64,000 nucleotides of DNA from Prorocentrum cordatum (GCA_963575745.1 CAUYUJ010016361.1:83501-147500), one strand, 5' to 3'; positions 42,885 to 54,243 are shown, counted from the first letter of the stretch. Notes: a model not told the origin generated them from the letters alone. Made by a program: numbers and translations.

Positions 42885-43985
42885 TTTGCGATGCAGCCTC
42901 TCAATGAACTCATCGGCTGAGCAGCTTTGCTGACGACGTCGGTGTTTCGAAGCACCTCGAAACATACAGCTGAATCGTTTCGAGGATCATCGAAACGACC
43001 GTTGGAGGTATATCCCTGGATGGCCGTTTCGAGGCATCTCGAAACGGCGCAGGGAAGCGTTTCGAGGGGCCTCGAAACGGATGTGGGGTGCAGACCCCCT
43101 GGATAGCCGTGTCGAGGCACCTCGAAACGGCCCAGGGGGGTCGTTTCGAGGGGCCTCGAAATGGTTGTGGGAGGCAGACCCCCCTGGCGAGCCGTTTCGA
43201 GGCACCTCGAAACGGCCCAGGGGACCGTTTCGAGTGGTCTCGAAACGGCCGTCGGGGACAGACCCCCCTGGAGGGCCGTTTCGAGGCACCTCGAAACGGC
43301 CCAGGAGGGTCGTTTCGAGGGGTCTCGAAACGGCTGTGGGAGGCATATCCCCTTGGAAAGCCGTTTCGAGGCACCTCGAAACGACCCAGGGGGCCGTTTC
43401 GAGGGGCCTCGAAACGGCCGTTGGGGACAGAACCCCCTGGAGAGCTGTTTCGAGGCGCATCGAAACGGCCCAGGGGCCGTTTCGAGGGGTCTCGAAACGG
43501 CTGTGGGGGGTATGCTTCCCCGGGAAGCCGTTTCGAGGCACCTCGAAACGACCCCCTGGGTCGTTTCGAGGTGCCTCGAAACGGCTCTCCAGGGGGGTCT
43601 GTCCCCAACAGCCGTTTCGAGGCACCTCGAAACGACCCCCTGGGCCGTTTCGAGGTGCCTCGAAACTGCTCTCCAGGGGGGTCTGCCTCCCACAGCCGTT
43701 TCGAGGCCCCTCGAAACGACCCCTCCTGGGCCGTTTCGAGGTGTCTCGAAACGGCTCTCCAGGGGGTATCCCACCCCACAGCCGTTTCGAGACCCCTCGA
43801 AACGCCTCCCTGCGCCGTTTCGAGGTGCCTCGAAACGGCCGTCCAGGGGGTCTGCCACCCACAGCCGTTTCGAGGCTCCTCGAAACACATCAGAGTCTTG
43901 TTTCGAGTTGGCTCGATCCACGAGCAACGTTAGCGATGCTACCCGCGCGGTGGGTTCACTGAGAGGCAGCTTCGCCCACACTGCA
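42885..43985. repeat. Inverted array of about 24 hairpins (CGTTTCGAGG/CCTCGAAACG)
   Basis: Each 24-bp unit is a near-perfect hairpin, CCGTTTCGAGG-2 nt-CCTCGAAACGG. Spacing alternates about 33 and 50 bp, giving a higher-order unit of about 84 bp with spacers such as GGCAGACCCCCCTGG and CCCAGGGGG. At about 43,556 the spacers switch to their reverse complements (CCCCCTGGG, CCAGGGGGGTCTGCC), so the whole array is one large palindrome with about 15 units on the left and 9 on the right. The outermost flanks (GCCTCTCAATGAAC at the left, GTTCACTGAGAGGC at the right) also pair. All six frames are open through it and none is a gene. Confidence 0.95.
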
Positions 43986-44420
43986 AGAAAATCATTGCGT
44001 ATTGATTGCAGGAATTCGCAAACGTAATGAAAACATATCTGAAATCATCAACAACTCTATTAAAACACATGAAAAAAAACAATAAAGACGCAATCGAAAT
44101 TCCGAAAACAAGTAGCAATGCGTTACAACAATTAATTAAAAAATGAAGAAAAACGAAGAAAAAACATATGATTTAAATTGTAAAATCATTGAAAAATAAT
44201 GAAAAACCATTATCACGACCAATAATTTTCAATAAAATATATTGAAAACGCAATCTAAAATATTGCAGCATCATTGAAAAAAATCAGAAACGCAATTGAA
44301 GCACAAGAAAAAAATCAATGACGCGCTACTGAATACACAGGATATGTGTTGTAAAAACATAAGAAATTATACAGGATACTAAGCAATACAGTTGAACAAA
44401 CAACAAAATATGTTGAACCA
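43986..44420. other. A-rich arm of the large palindrome
   Basis: A-rich DNA with repeated CATTGAAAAA, ACGCAAT and AAAAAATCA motifs. Its reverse complement resembles 42,400-42,884 in composition and motifs (TTTTTCA, ATTGCGTTTTC), though not as a strict copy. Confidence 0.7.
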
Positions 44421-45051
44421 CGCTGGTAATGTAAGCGACCGCATGGAACTACACCACGTAGATTCTTCAAGGGCGCTGATGTTTTATCATGGTGCGATGC
44501 ACAAATATGTAGGAACATTTGGAAGAATACAATTTCCCTTCACGTATTTCGTTATGATACTTGCTTGCTCAATGCAATACAACTCGAAGAGATCATCACA
44601 TGTAAGAGTCCGAGCGGTAGACGTGCACGCGCGAGTGTGACATATGTGTGCGTTTTCTGTTGTCTCACCAGCAAATGTATTTGATTACCTTTTCGCTGAA
44701 GCTGGATTCGGCTCGACACTCTGGCTCGATAGAGAACGCACCGGGGTCGGGCTGTAGACCTTGCTGGGTGTCTGATCAGAGCCTCGACTATGCATTTCCA
44801 CGACAACACAACAATGCAAACATTTCAGCTCAGTTTTTTTTATCGAGACGTATCGCCTACTACTCCCAATGCCTGCAGACCACCGTGGAGTTGTACTGTC
44901 GCGACAGAATGTCCAGGATTGTCGCGGACATAAGATTTTACCCACTCGATCCCGTCTGGAGTTTTTCTGGGGGGGGGGTCAATTTCTTAATCAGACTTCT
45001 GTGAAAACTCGACTTGGATGTTGCCTTTCGTTTTGTGTGAGCGTTCCCCAG
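44421..45051. other. Intergenic, no supported gene
   Basis: Mixed composition with no recognised motif. A T-run and a 9-G run (44,971-44,979) are present. It ends in a probable 3' splice site (GTTCCCCAG, 45,051). Confidence 0.35.
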
Positions 45052-45420
45052 GATTTCACTGATGGACAGATTTCAGCAATATTCCAGCCGTCATTATGCA
45101 GCGTGGTGGCGCCGGGTACGTCAATATATCTTATGGTGAGGTGCAGCACTGTCGAGCTCGAAGCTGTTGCAACTGCGACTTTCCTCAGGTGTACGAGGTT
45201 GACCCCAGAAAATTTTGATGATTACTACAATATGCACGGCGTGAAAACGATCAACGAAGCATTCATTCTTTGCAACAAGCCTCAGAGTAATCCCAAGCGT
45301 TCCAGGACGACTGGTGATCATCAATCTATTGTTATGTGGGAATTTCGAGATTGTAAAGAACTAGATCATCATTTCCTTGTGCCGGCCAAGTCGATCACGA
45401 CAGCACGGGTGCAACACCAG
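45052..45420 (+). CDS. Orphan exon, unrecognised
   Basis: An acceptor at 45,050-45,051 and a CAG|GA junction at 45,420 bound 123 codons in phase 0 on both sides. The segment reads TPENFDDYYNMHGVKTINEA, HQSIVMWEFRDCKELDHHFL. It is followed by a GGA-rich, intron-like tract (45,447-45,530). It may belong to the methyltransferase gene downstream or to a separate gene; I could not join it in frame. Function unknown. Confidence 0.3.
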
Positions 45421-45670
45421 GAGGCGAATGAACATGAGTTGTGAGGGGCGAAAAGAGGAATGATGTGGATGGGGAGGATGCGGGTGAGGAGGAAACGGAG
45501 AATGAGTAGGAAGATGAGGAGTTTTTTTTTTTTGGTTCGGGTCAAGGGTTGCGAGTGTCAGAACGCGCGGGCTTCTAGGTGAATGTATTGGGCGCTTCGC
45601 GCCATTCTTGCCAATCCACCCCAGGAAAGCACCATGGGCAGTGTTTACAGACTCATGTATTAACCGCAGC

Positions 45671-48164
45671 ATGCAGAAACGCTTGGCTTTCGGACCTCAG
45701 CGTCAGACGAGCGATCCTTCGACAATCACTGTTGCCACAGCTGAAGTACCAGAGGAACTGCCGCGTGGTCCACATGGTGAGCCACTTCCCAAGGCAGATG
45801 TAGATATCGAGCAAACGGGGGAGCAGCACGTAGAGGAGGTTGCGACTGATCCGGTGGAGGGAACTGGTGATGTTGAGATGCAGTCGCAGGAGCAAGCCGC
45901 TGAGGTCTCTAACGTTGCTGCGCTATCCTCTGCGTCTGCACATGCTCCAGATACCGAGGGCTTGGAGATGCAACCGCAGGAGCAGGGCGCTGATACCTTG
46001 GAGGCTGAGGGGTTAGCCGCTGCCCCGAACGACGAGGACGTGGTGAGGCCGCAGACCGCGGTTGTTGATGTAGCTACCACTCCAGCTCCAACTACTCCAG
46101 GGATTCCGCAGGAGCACGCAGAGGACTTTGCCTCTGCTGCAGCCACTGAGGAAGTTGCAGAGCCGCAGGAGGCCGAACAACCAGGTCCAGATGGCACTGC
46201 CACTCCTCTTTTTGACGAGATATTCGCCATGATCGAAAATAATTCAGATTCGCACGTTGAAGATCCACCGTTGGTTTCAGAGACGATGCTGGCACAAACT
46301 TGCAACAGCGACAGTCGATACTGCAGCCTTCGTGTTCCAATGGCACCAGATGGTGTTGCGGGTGCTGGTATACTGGCAAGCAGCAGTCAATCGTCTGCTG
46401 CAGCGCCACAATCACCACCAGTGAAGCTGGTTGGTCAAGCCCGTGAGCTTCCAAGGTGCGTTTGTTTTGAACATGACGGGCAAGACAATTCTGATGTTGG
46501 GCAACCTCATCCTGTTCTTCAGCAGCCTGGTCTAGATTCTTCTGCCGCAGCCTCACATGACGTGCTGAAGCAGTTGATGAATTGGCCGAACTTTCTGATT
46601 ACAGCAATTGCCGAACATTTCAAGTCTGTGCCGAAACCGACGAGGATGAATAAGCGTCCTCATCGACGGGGTCCCCGGGCGGGTCGCGAAGAGGAAGATC
46701 ATCTGAGGCAGATGCAGGCGAAGCTGAGGAATCTGACATACAGTACTGCGTTTTCGGGTATAGACGCTCCTGGCACGGCTATCAGTCTTATTTCGTCGGC
46801 CTTAGCATCATTGACTAACTGTGCTGATGTCAGGCACCCGCAGCATGTTTCTGCCATTGAATGTGACAATGCTTGCCAAGAAGAATTACTAGCACATCCC
46901 AGTCCACCATCGTGTCTTTTCTCCGACATCACATCGTTTCTGACACCGTTGGCTCTTGGGGCGGTCAGTGCTGGGCGAGCTTCGGGCGATTTGACGCTCA
47001 CCTCGAGTAGCTTCTGGTCACGGAGCTCCAGCAACACAGATGGCTACAGCTACTGCCGCGTTCACAAGAAGCGTTGCAAGTTTTCCCCTGGGAGGTTGCA
47101 CGCATGCGGCTCGCCATGCATTGACTTCTCGCCTCTTGGACTTCGTAGGCGAGCCGATGGGAAATCGGCAGAATCATTTGTGTCTTGGGCAACTCTGATG
47201 CGGCGCACCAAGCCAACGATCATGGTGCACGAGAACAGCGACCATTTCAACATCGAGATCCTAGAGTCCGCTTTCTCGGACATGTACGTGATCAGCTCAA
47301 CCATCATATGCCCATCACAATTTGGTTGGCCTATCCGCAGGAAGCGTCGCTGGACGCTGCTACTGCACAAGCGCAGTGTGACTCTCACCCACTGCACGCT
47401 GGATAATGTGATTGCTTTGGTGGTGAAGCCACGGGTATGCACGTGGCACGTGTTCATGGTGGCAACGGACGAGGACGTGGAATCCGAGTTGAGGTGGTCA
47501 GCGAGTCGCCCTGCCTCGCAGTGGAGCACGCTCAGAGAGCCGATGGGACCTGACTATGCAGTTCAGCTGGGGGACCACAGGGCCGCCCTGACCAGTGAGG
47601 AGGAGTCTTTCCTTTCACAGTACGAGGCCTCCAACTTGCCAGACGATTGCGTTGTCAACGTCACGCAGGACACACTGGGCCTGGGGATGCATGTTGATTG
47701 TCCTCTCAGCATTTGTCGTCGTCCCATCGTCCTCTAGCTTCTCCCATTCTCCCCTTCTCTCCATGCATCCTCAATGTTCTCTGTTGCTGTTATATCATAA
47801 TTTCCGCCAGAACCCCGTGGAGCGCTTCCGTGGCTCGGACTCCGAGGTGATGTATTGCATCTCGTGCAAGTCCATGGAGTGGATCCGGAAGGCTGAGCGT
47901 TGGTTCACTCCGACCGAGCTGTTGCTGCTGCAGGGGTTCCCCGTCCTTGATGCTACGTCAGTGCCTTTGGATCCCAATACATTTGCGAATATGTGCAGCT
48001 TCTCTCGCGCCCACCTCAGGGAATTACAGATTGCTCGTTCCCGGACAAGGGTGTGCAAGCAGGCTGGTAATACTATGCACGTGCAGGTCGCTGGCGTCGT
48101 CATAGCGTGCGCTGTGTTTTTCACGGACACGGTTGCTACCTCTTCTGTGTTTTCATTTCGTTGA
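45671..48164 (+). CDS. Cytosine-C5 DNA methyltransferase, two exons
   Basis: Proposed exons are 45,671-47,668 and 47,811-48,164 (783 aa) with a GA-AG intron in phase 0. The first about 340 residues are acidic and low-complexity with Gln/Glu repeats. The catalytic domain follows: motif I AFSGIDAPG (about residue 361), SAIECDNACQEE, motif IV GSPCIDFSPLG with the Pro-Cys catalytic pair (about 482-483), motif VI MVHENS (about 520) and motif VIII FGWPIRRKRRW. Exon 2 supplies motif IX WFTPTELLLLQGFP and motif X QAGNTMHVQVAGV. This is the complete C5-MTase set, expected to methylate cytosine in DNA using SAM. No BAH, CXXC or other targeting domain is seen. The joined frame VNVTQ|NPVERFR is natural. 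The ATG at 45,671 follows a possible acceptor, so upstream exons may exist. Confidence 0.85.
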
Positions 48165-48458
48165 AGGGGCTCTCGAATGCGTGACTGTTGGGTGTCTGCT
48201 ATTCGGACGCCGCGGTATAGTGCGGCACAATTCTCTCACTAGCTGTTGGTCTGCAAAAACCGTGATGTCAGACTGTGCGACGGCAGGGAGGAGCAAGGAG
48301 AGGAGGAGAGGGGATGGGAGGAGATGACGAGGAGTGGGAGGAGCGAGGAGGGGATTAGAGGAGGACGAGAGGACGAGGAGTGATGGGCGGTCGGGGCAGA
48401 GAGGAGGGTCTAGGATCGAGAAACGAGGAAGCTAGGACATAATGTCAACCGCCCGCAG

Positions 48459-51400
48459 ACACATCCCTGCTCAAGGCAGCTTCGGAGGCTGCGTTCTCAG
48501 AATCCCTCGGCTCTACTTCAAAATCGGGGCCCAGTTTTGTGCAGATGGCTTCTGGCTCTTCTCCTGGTGATGTTTCAGGGCATGGGGAGAGTGCGCTCGT
48601 CAGCAGCCCAGACTCTGTGAAGCATGCTCTAGCTCGCTTACACGACCCAGATATCGATGACATCGAGAAGCGCTTGCCCAATATGAACGGCGCAATCAGG
48701 ATGGATTTCTGCAAAGAGACTTGGGGGGTGGTCGGGAACAAAATGCCTGGCTCATCCATCAAACGAAAGCGACAAGAGGGGGAGTGGCCAACATGAGGAC
48801 GAGGAGAAGGAGGGGAGGCATAAGGAGGAGTAGGACGAGTAGGAGGATGCGCAGGGCGGTGACGGTCCAGGGTCCTAGAACATACGGCGGTGAGGGTCCA
48901 GGGTCCTGGAATACCCACCTGTTGTTTCGGGGTGGTCTCGTCAGATCGCAGAGGTTGCCACAATGCTGAACGCCACGGTTCCTTGGTTCGACCCCGACAC
49001 GAAAGCTCCAAACTTCGTGCGCCACGTCCTCAACGACCGGGAGTCTGCTGCTACGTTGGAGAAACAGATCCAAAGCATATTGCAATTTGGTGTGTGTCAG
49101 GAAGCTCGGGGAGTACCGATGGCGACGCTCTCAGCGAACGATCAAGCACCTTACCAGCTCTTTACATTCGGGCATCTATCCACTGCCTTTTATAAGGCGT
49201 TCGAGCGAAACCCTCGCAATAAAAATGTGCAGGCAGCCTTGCGAAAGGGCCTCCAGAGAGTGATCGTCTTTCAGTTCTCGACTCCAAAGGACGTCATTAG
49301 TTGGATGAAGTTTTTTATGAATTTCACATTCGGCCAAGTCCAAGTTATCCAATGCGTAGAAGTGATCGAGACAACTATGAAGATGCAGGCCGCATGGAAT
49401 ACGCATTGCTTTACTAACCACATCCAAGCAAAGAGCAATGAGGCGGATGAGGAGAGCTACCGCCAGAAAACGTGGGCATTCATGCAATCGAACTTCAAGC
49501 AGCAGATCGAGCTCGGCTTGGTAACGTCGAGCATTCAATACGAGACGAACTGCTTCGTCATCAATGCTTTCTCGAAGCAGAAGTTCGACTGCTGGATCAC
49601 AATTCGCAAATGGCTGATGGACCATGCTGTGTTCGACGATGGAGATCTGAATAACAAACACATACTCGGCAGCATGAAGGTTGTTTGCAAATTTGCGTCT
49701 TCGGTCGTCGAGGCGAACGGCAAGGGTGAGTTTGCATTGAGAGCTGGCCTCGTCACTTTGTCCAAGGACGATGGCAGGATGCTCATCGAAGAAATGATCA
49801 AATTCTTGGCGCTATGGCTTGCAAACACTAGCAATCAACCTCGATCCATCGTTACCCTGGGCGTCTGGATCTCGGCCTGGGCGTGGGGACGGGTGCTAGA
49901 GAGTCCTGGATTAGTCCGATGTCTAGTCATCTAGACGCCCAGGGTCAAACGAGGTGATCATGGTTAGTTGCCCAGGTTCCTACAATCGCTGGCAAGAAGC
50001 GCAAGAGCACTAGTGAGGATGAGCTCATTGCAATCGAGGATTCGCCGCCGGCCGATGCCCAACCGAAGCCCAAGCAACAGAAGAGCGGTAATGATGACTG
50101 GAAGCGTGGCCTTGACAGTCAAGCTTCAAACACTAGTTGGTTGATCCGAGATCCTAAAGAGGCTGACACTAAGTTCAAAATCCTGATGATAGACATCAAG
50201 ACTGGAAAGGTATACAAAGAGGCACAAAAGAAAATAGAAAAGCTTCTGAATGTGGCATCCTCGCTCGGCTCTTCTGACACTGCCACGGCTGCTGCTGTCG
50301 ACAGTGCCGGGGCTGCTGATGCTGCCGATAAGGCGACCCCGCGCAGGCTCAGGAGGAAGACTTCCATGGATGGACTCGACTGCCTCTTCCCCACCAAGAC
50401 TGATGGCGATGATAAAGGTGAGGAGACTAAGAAAAATGAGACTGAGGCCGAGGCAAAAGACGCTCCCAAGGATCTTGAGAAAGACAAAGCCACTGGAAAG
50501 AAGCCCAGAGGCGCGGGGCGCAGGAGCAGCAAGAGCACTAAAAGTAATGGCGGCGCAGTTGAGCTGAAACACATGGAGACGGTCCAGGCCATGCAATCCA
50601 CCAGTGACAATCAGAGCATCAGCTGGTTTGAGGACATGTGGCTTGGTCTGATCGCGGCCATTGAAGACGCCTTGGGTTCGGCCGCCTTCACCAGTGACGA
50701 GCAGCGCCAGAGCGAAGAGACCTTGGTGGTTATTGCGACGGCCACTGGGCGAATCAATGCATATCGATTCCTCCTTAGACACGGCTCATCGCCAATGTAT
50801 TTATTTGTGTCTAGTGATCAACAGCAGCTCCATGTAAGTATGGGGTGTTGCCAGAATGATAACATTAGATGGGGTCCAGAAACTGAAACGCGCTCGTGCT
50901 TCCCTGGTCCTGCCCCCCCCAAAGGCAAAGCGGACGTACATCCGCATCTGCTGCGAGTTCGCGTGGAGCTTCGAGGGCCACGTCCGAGCCCTAATCTCGG
51001 ACCGTTGATCCAGACAGCGGCGGTGGCTGGAAGGAGGGAAGGAGGGAGAGTAGGAGCCCGAGGAGAAGGACGCAGGAAAACGAGGAGAGAAGAGGAGAAG
51101 GGAAGGGATGAGCGAGGAGGGGAGGAGGGGAGAAGGTAGAAAAGGATGAGGCAGTAAGGAGGGGGAGGAGGGGAGGAGAGGAGGAGTCAGTAGAAGCGAA
51201 CAGCCGATCTCAGCAAAACAGGGCGTGCTTTGTGTGATGTTTGATGTTTGAGCACATGTTTCCACGGGAGCTTCGGCAGATCCACTAGTATGTATGTCGT
51301 GCTCCTTTGTTGCAAGCTTGCTCGCTGCTTCCTTCGGAAGGTCATGTTCAAAGACCTGAAGAAGACCTTGTCCACCTGGTCGGCCGTCCGGGCGGAGGCG

Positions 51401-53952
51401 AAGAAGATCGCCACAGCCATTGTGATGGAGAGCCCTTCGGCAGTGCAGGTTCCCTTTCCTGTGGCAACTACAACATCGGATGTTCAGTCGGGTGAATCTT
51501 TGAACGGCGCTGAGAAATTATTGAAAGATTTCTTTTCGAACCAGGAGTACGTTGAGGTGCTGGCAGATTTTGTGAGCAACAACCCCAGCGAGGTCGAGAT
51601 GTCTGTGTCCCACTTGCCATGCTTCCCTGAATTGATGAGCAGCGTTTGGTCACTCTTCGAAGCATATGCCAAGGCCAACATGCCACCAAAGAAGGACAAG
51701 ACCAGGACTCACTCACTGTTGATTTCCAAGATGATGGATTGGATCGGTGAGGTCTTTAATTTCGGTGATGAGCATGGTTGCAGAGCTCTTGGAGATATGT
51801 ACCTGGCGCCAGCTGGCAAGATTGCAATCGTGTGGGCGAATCCAGACTCGTACGGCGACTTCGTCATCCCAGAGGCCTCATTTCAAATAACCACTATAAT
51901 AACCACAAACAAAATACAAACACATGGTAGGATGTAAGTGTTTGTGACAAACACTTACATCCTACCATGTGTTTGTTGTTGTCGTCGTTTGTTCAGGCAG
52001 CCAGTACTGTATTTCCGACAATGGAATCCATGGAGAACTTCATGCTTTGTCGTGGCAAGTGCGTCATCGAAATCGTGTGTGCTTTACTTTCGAGGTGCCA
52101 GGGTCGTGGAGCCACGTGGGCTACTAATGGAGGTAAGACTGCTATTGCCAAGGAGAAAATCTCGCTCGCGGTGCAGGTCTTCAGGGGCGAGGGCCAGTAC
52201 AAATCATCCCTGCTACAGATGGACTGTCGTTGCATAGGCGTTGGCAGGAAGTTGTGGCTTGGAACCTGGAACTCCGCTTTAGAAATGATACTCGACGCCA
52301 TCATTGAAGGCAAGATCACTGGTGAGTCGGAGGAGGGTGAGTACGTCATCATAGACGAGGCATGCAACGCAGCTCAGACTTTGTGGGGAATTCAGGATGC
52401 CTCAAAAGATGCGCAAGCAGCTTTCGATCGTCAAATCGATGCTGTACGCAGCGCAGCCGATGCCGCCAACACTTCTGCCGGGACGGAGGGGTCTGCCATT
52501 GTGCCGTCGGCTGCGTCGGGTCCTGGGTTGGGTGCCAAGCCTACTTCTGACAGGACGGTCACATTGGGCAATCTTGGTGATGTGCTTCGCTATCAAGATG
52601 CAGCCCTGTTCGTTGACCAGCAGTCTGGCTGTGGTGCCACCGTTCGTGACCTGCTTGCTACAAAGCATTCAACTGGCATCAACGAGAATGGGCTCTTCAA
52701 AATTCCTAAAGGCGAGGTGACTTCAGCCTATGTGAAGCAGATCTGCTTGGCGATCGAAGGCCATCTGTTCAATCTCGCATTTCGGCCAAACCAAGCAGAC
52801 GAAGCGAACTTGAGGATTGATGCGAACTTCATCCAGTCCAAAGGAAAAGCTGTGAACACCATCGACGTCATCGGCAAGGAGAAGCTCTTCAAAGAAGACA
52901 GTGCTGCCTCTGGCTGGAAGCCGAAACTTTACTTCGCTGGCTGCGTCTCCACGACCCGCTCCAAGCAGTGTTTTCACATTATGACGATATGTGGAGTTTC
53001 TATTCAGCCTGGGGGTGAGGGTGATGCGGCCAGCGTCAAAGGCAAGTGTGCGGTGGGCGCCGAGACCAGCCTGCAAATTCCTGTGTATCTGGCCTACGAG
53101 GAATCACAGCACGGGGTCATGGCGGACAGCCCAGTCCCAGCATGGCTTGTGCCAGTGCGGGATGTCCCAGCTGCTCCAGTTGCCAAGGGCAAAGCGAAGC
53201 CGAAGCCCGAGGCGGCAATGCCTTTTGTGCCGCCAGCGGCGCCAATGGTAGTTGCATTTCAGGGTCTACAGCTCAAGCTACCCAAGTGGCTCTCCATTGG
53301 TGACATTACTGACTGTCCTGTATACGTCCCGTGCTTGGTGCCGACGGACCTCGGGTGCTCCCTCAAGGCTCCGCTGAAGCTGTGGCGCTACGCGGTGCCC
53401 GACGAGAAGATGAAGAGTTCAGGCCGTGGGTCGCAGGCCCAGGTCGTCACGTCGTCGACCGATTGAAAACTACTTGGACTTCTTGATATGTTCTGGAATC
53501 GTTTCTTCCTTTGGAGATGTCTTGAGATTCTTGAACTTGGGTTTAACTTGTCTGGGCGACTAGGGGGATGAGAAGGAATAGGAGGAGAATAAGGAGCAGA
53601 AGGAAGAGGAGCAGGAGGAGAAGGAGCAGGAGGAGGAGGAGGAGGAGAAGGAGGAGAAAGAGAAAGAGGAGAGGGAGAGGAAGAGGAAGAAGAGGAGCAG
53701 GAGGAGGAGGAGGAGGAGATGGAGGAGAAGGAGGAGGAGGAGGAAGCAGAGAGAGGATAGCAGAATGGGGGTCGCTTGCCACAGGCTGCGGAGATCACGC
53801 CGCCGCCGCCGAAAGAGTTGATCGGCAGCGGCGCGCTGATCAACAGCAAGGCCAGCGGCAACAGCCCCGAGGCTAAGGAGGTCTCAGCAGATAAGGGCAT
53901 CCCTGGCACCAAGGGCCTGAAGAAATCTGATTACCTTCACCTGCTGAAGTAG
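48459..53952 (+). CDS. Large multi-exon protein of unknown function
   Basis: Proposed exons are about 48,459-48,780 (a possible start is MASGSSPGDV at 48,545), 48,945-49,850, 49,976-50,833, 51,341-51,874, 51,997-53,442 and 53,785-53,952 (stop TAG). The last five total 3,912 nt (1,304 codons), and the four introns joining them are in phase 0 with GT, GT (GTAAGT), GC and GT donors; the first intron's donor is unresolved. Segments include a basic Ser/Lys region (KKPRGAGRRSSKSTKS), an acidic low-complexity region and globular parts (WFDPDTKAPNFVRHVL; GEYVIIDEACNAAQTLWGIQ; YFAGCVSTTRSKQCFHI). No domain is recognised. Two introns carry inverted repeats and one a GGA tract. It follows the methyltransferase on the same strand by about 300 bp; fusion into one transcript is not excluded. 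Confidence 0.55.
49854..49945. repeat. Intronic 92-bp element with 13-bp perfect TIRs
   Basis: ACCCTGGGCGTCT at 49,854-49,866 and its exact inverse AGACGCCCAGGGT at 49,933-49,945. The element starts three bases after the proposed GT donor (49,851) and makes up most of the 125-nt intron 49,851-49,975. The arrangement suits an introner-type MITE. Confidence 0.75.
51916..51976. repeat. Perfect 61-nt palindrome inside an intron
   Basis: The arms 51,916-51,945 and 51,947-51,976 are exact reverse complements (30 bp each, one-base loop at 51,946). The arm contains GGTAGGATGTAAGTG. It occupies half of the proposed 122-nt GC-AG intron 51,875-51,996. Confidence 0.95.
53568..53757. repeat. GGA/GAAGGA tract in last intron
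   Basis: Purine-only repeat filling most of the intron 53,443-53,784. Similar purine tracts fill the probable introns around 36,580-36,690, 45,447-45,530, 48,280-48,420 and 51,040-51,190. Confidence 0.85.
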
Positions 53953-54169
53953 GTAGGACCCCGTAGGAGCTCAAAGACCTCAGGGGGATCGATATGATGA
54001 GGATGAGAAGGAGGTAGGGGGAGAAACAGAGAAGCAGGACGGATGAACAACAACAGAGGTCGCGTAATCATGCAGCCTGGACCAGGCAGCCTGGACCGCG
54101 CAAGCGGTCGAGTACCGTTTCGCGCACTCTCTTGCCGGCTGCACCGCGCGTGCAGAGATGCTAGGACCC

Positions 54170-54243
54170 CCCGACGACCGACTCCTAATTCTCTCTAGGG
54201 TCCCGTGGTGGTGTTTCCCTTTTTGGTCGTCGGGTTTTTTTTT
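54170..54243 (+). terminator. Hairpin followed by T9 (possible 3'-end or Pol III stop)
   Basis: CCCGACGACC (54,170-54,179) pairs exactly with GGTCGTCGGG (54,225-54,234), followed by nine T residues. It lies about 220 bp after the stop codon of the large gene. A role in transcript ending is only suggested by the shape; a coincidental hairpin is equally possible. Confidence 0.25.

Noticed and set aside
42559-42933. 124-codon hydrophobic ORF resembling a membrane protein
   Set aside because: It lies in T-rich low-complexity DNA; Phe/Leu content follows from composition.
42860-44027. Six long overlapping ORFs (about 280-370 codons) on both strands
   Set aside because: They read through the hairpin array, whose palindromic unit lacks stops in all frames; the peptides are the same RFEAPRNG/SRHLETA-type repeats.
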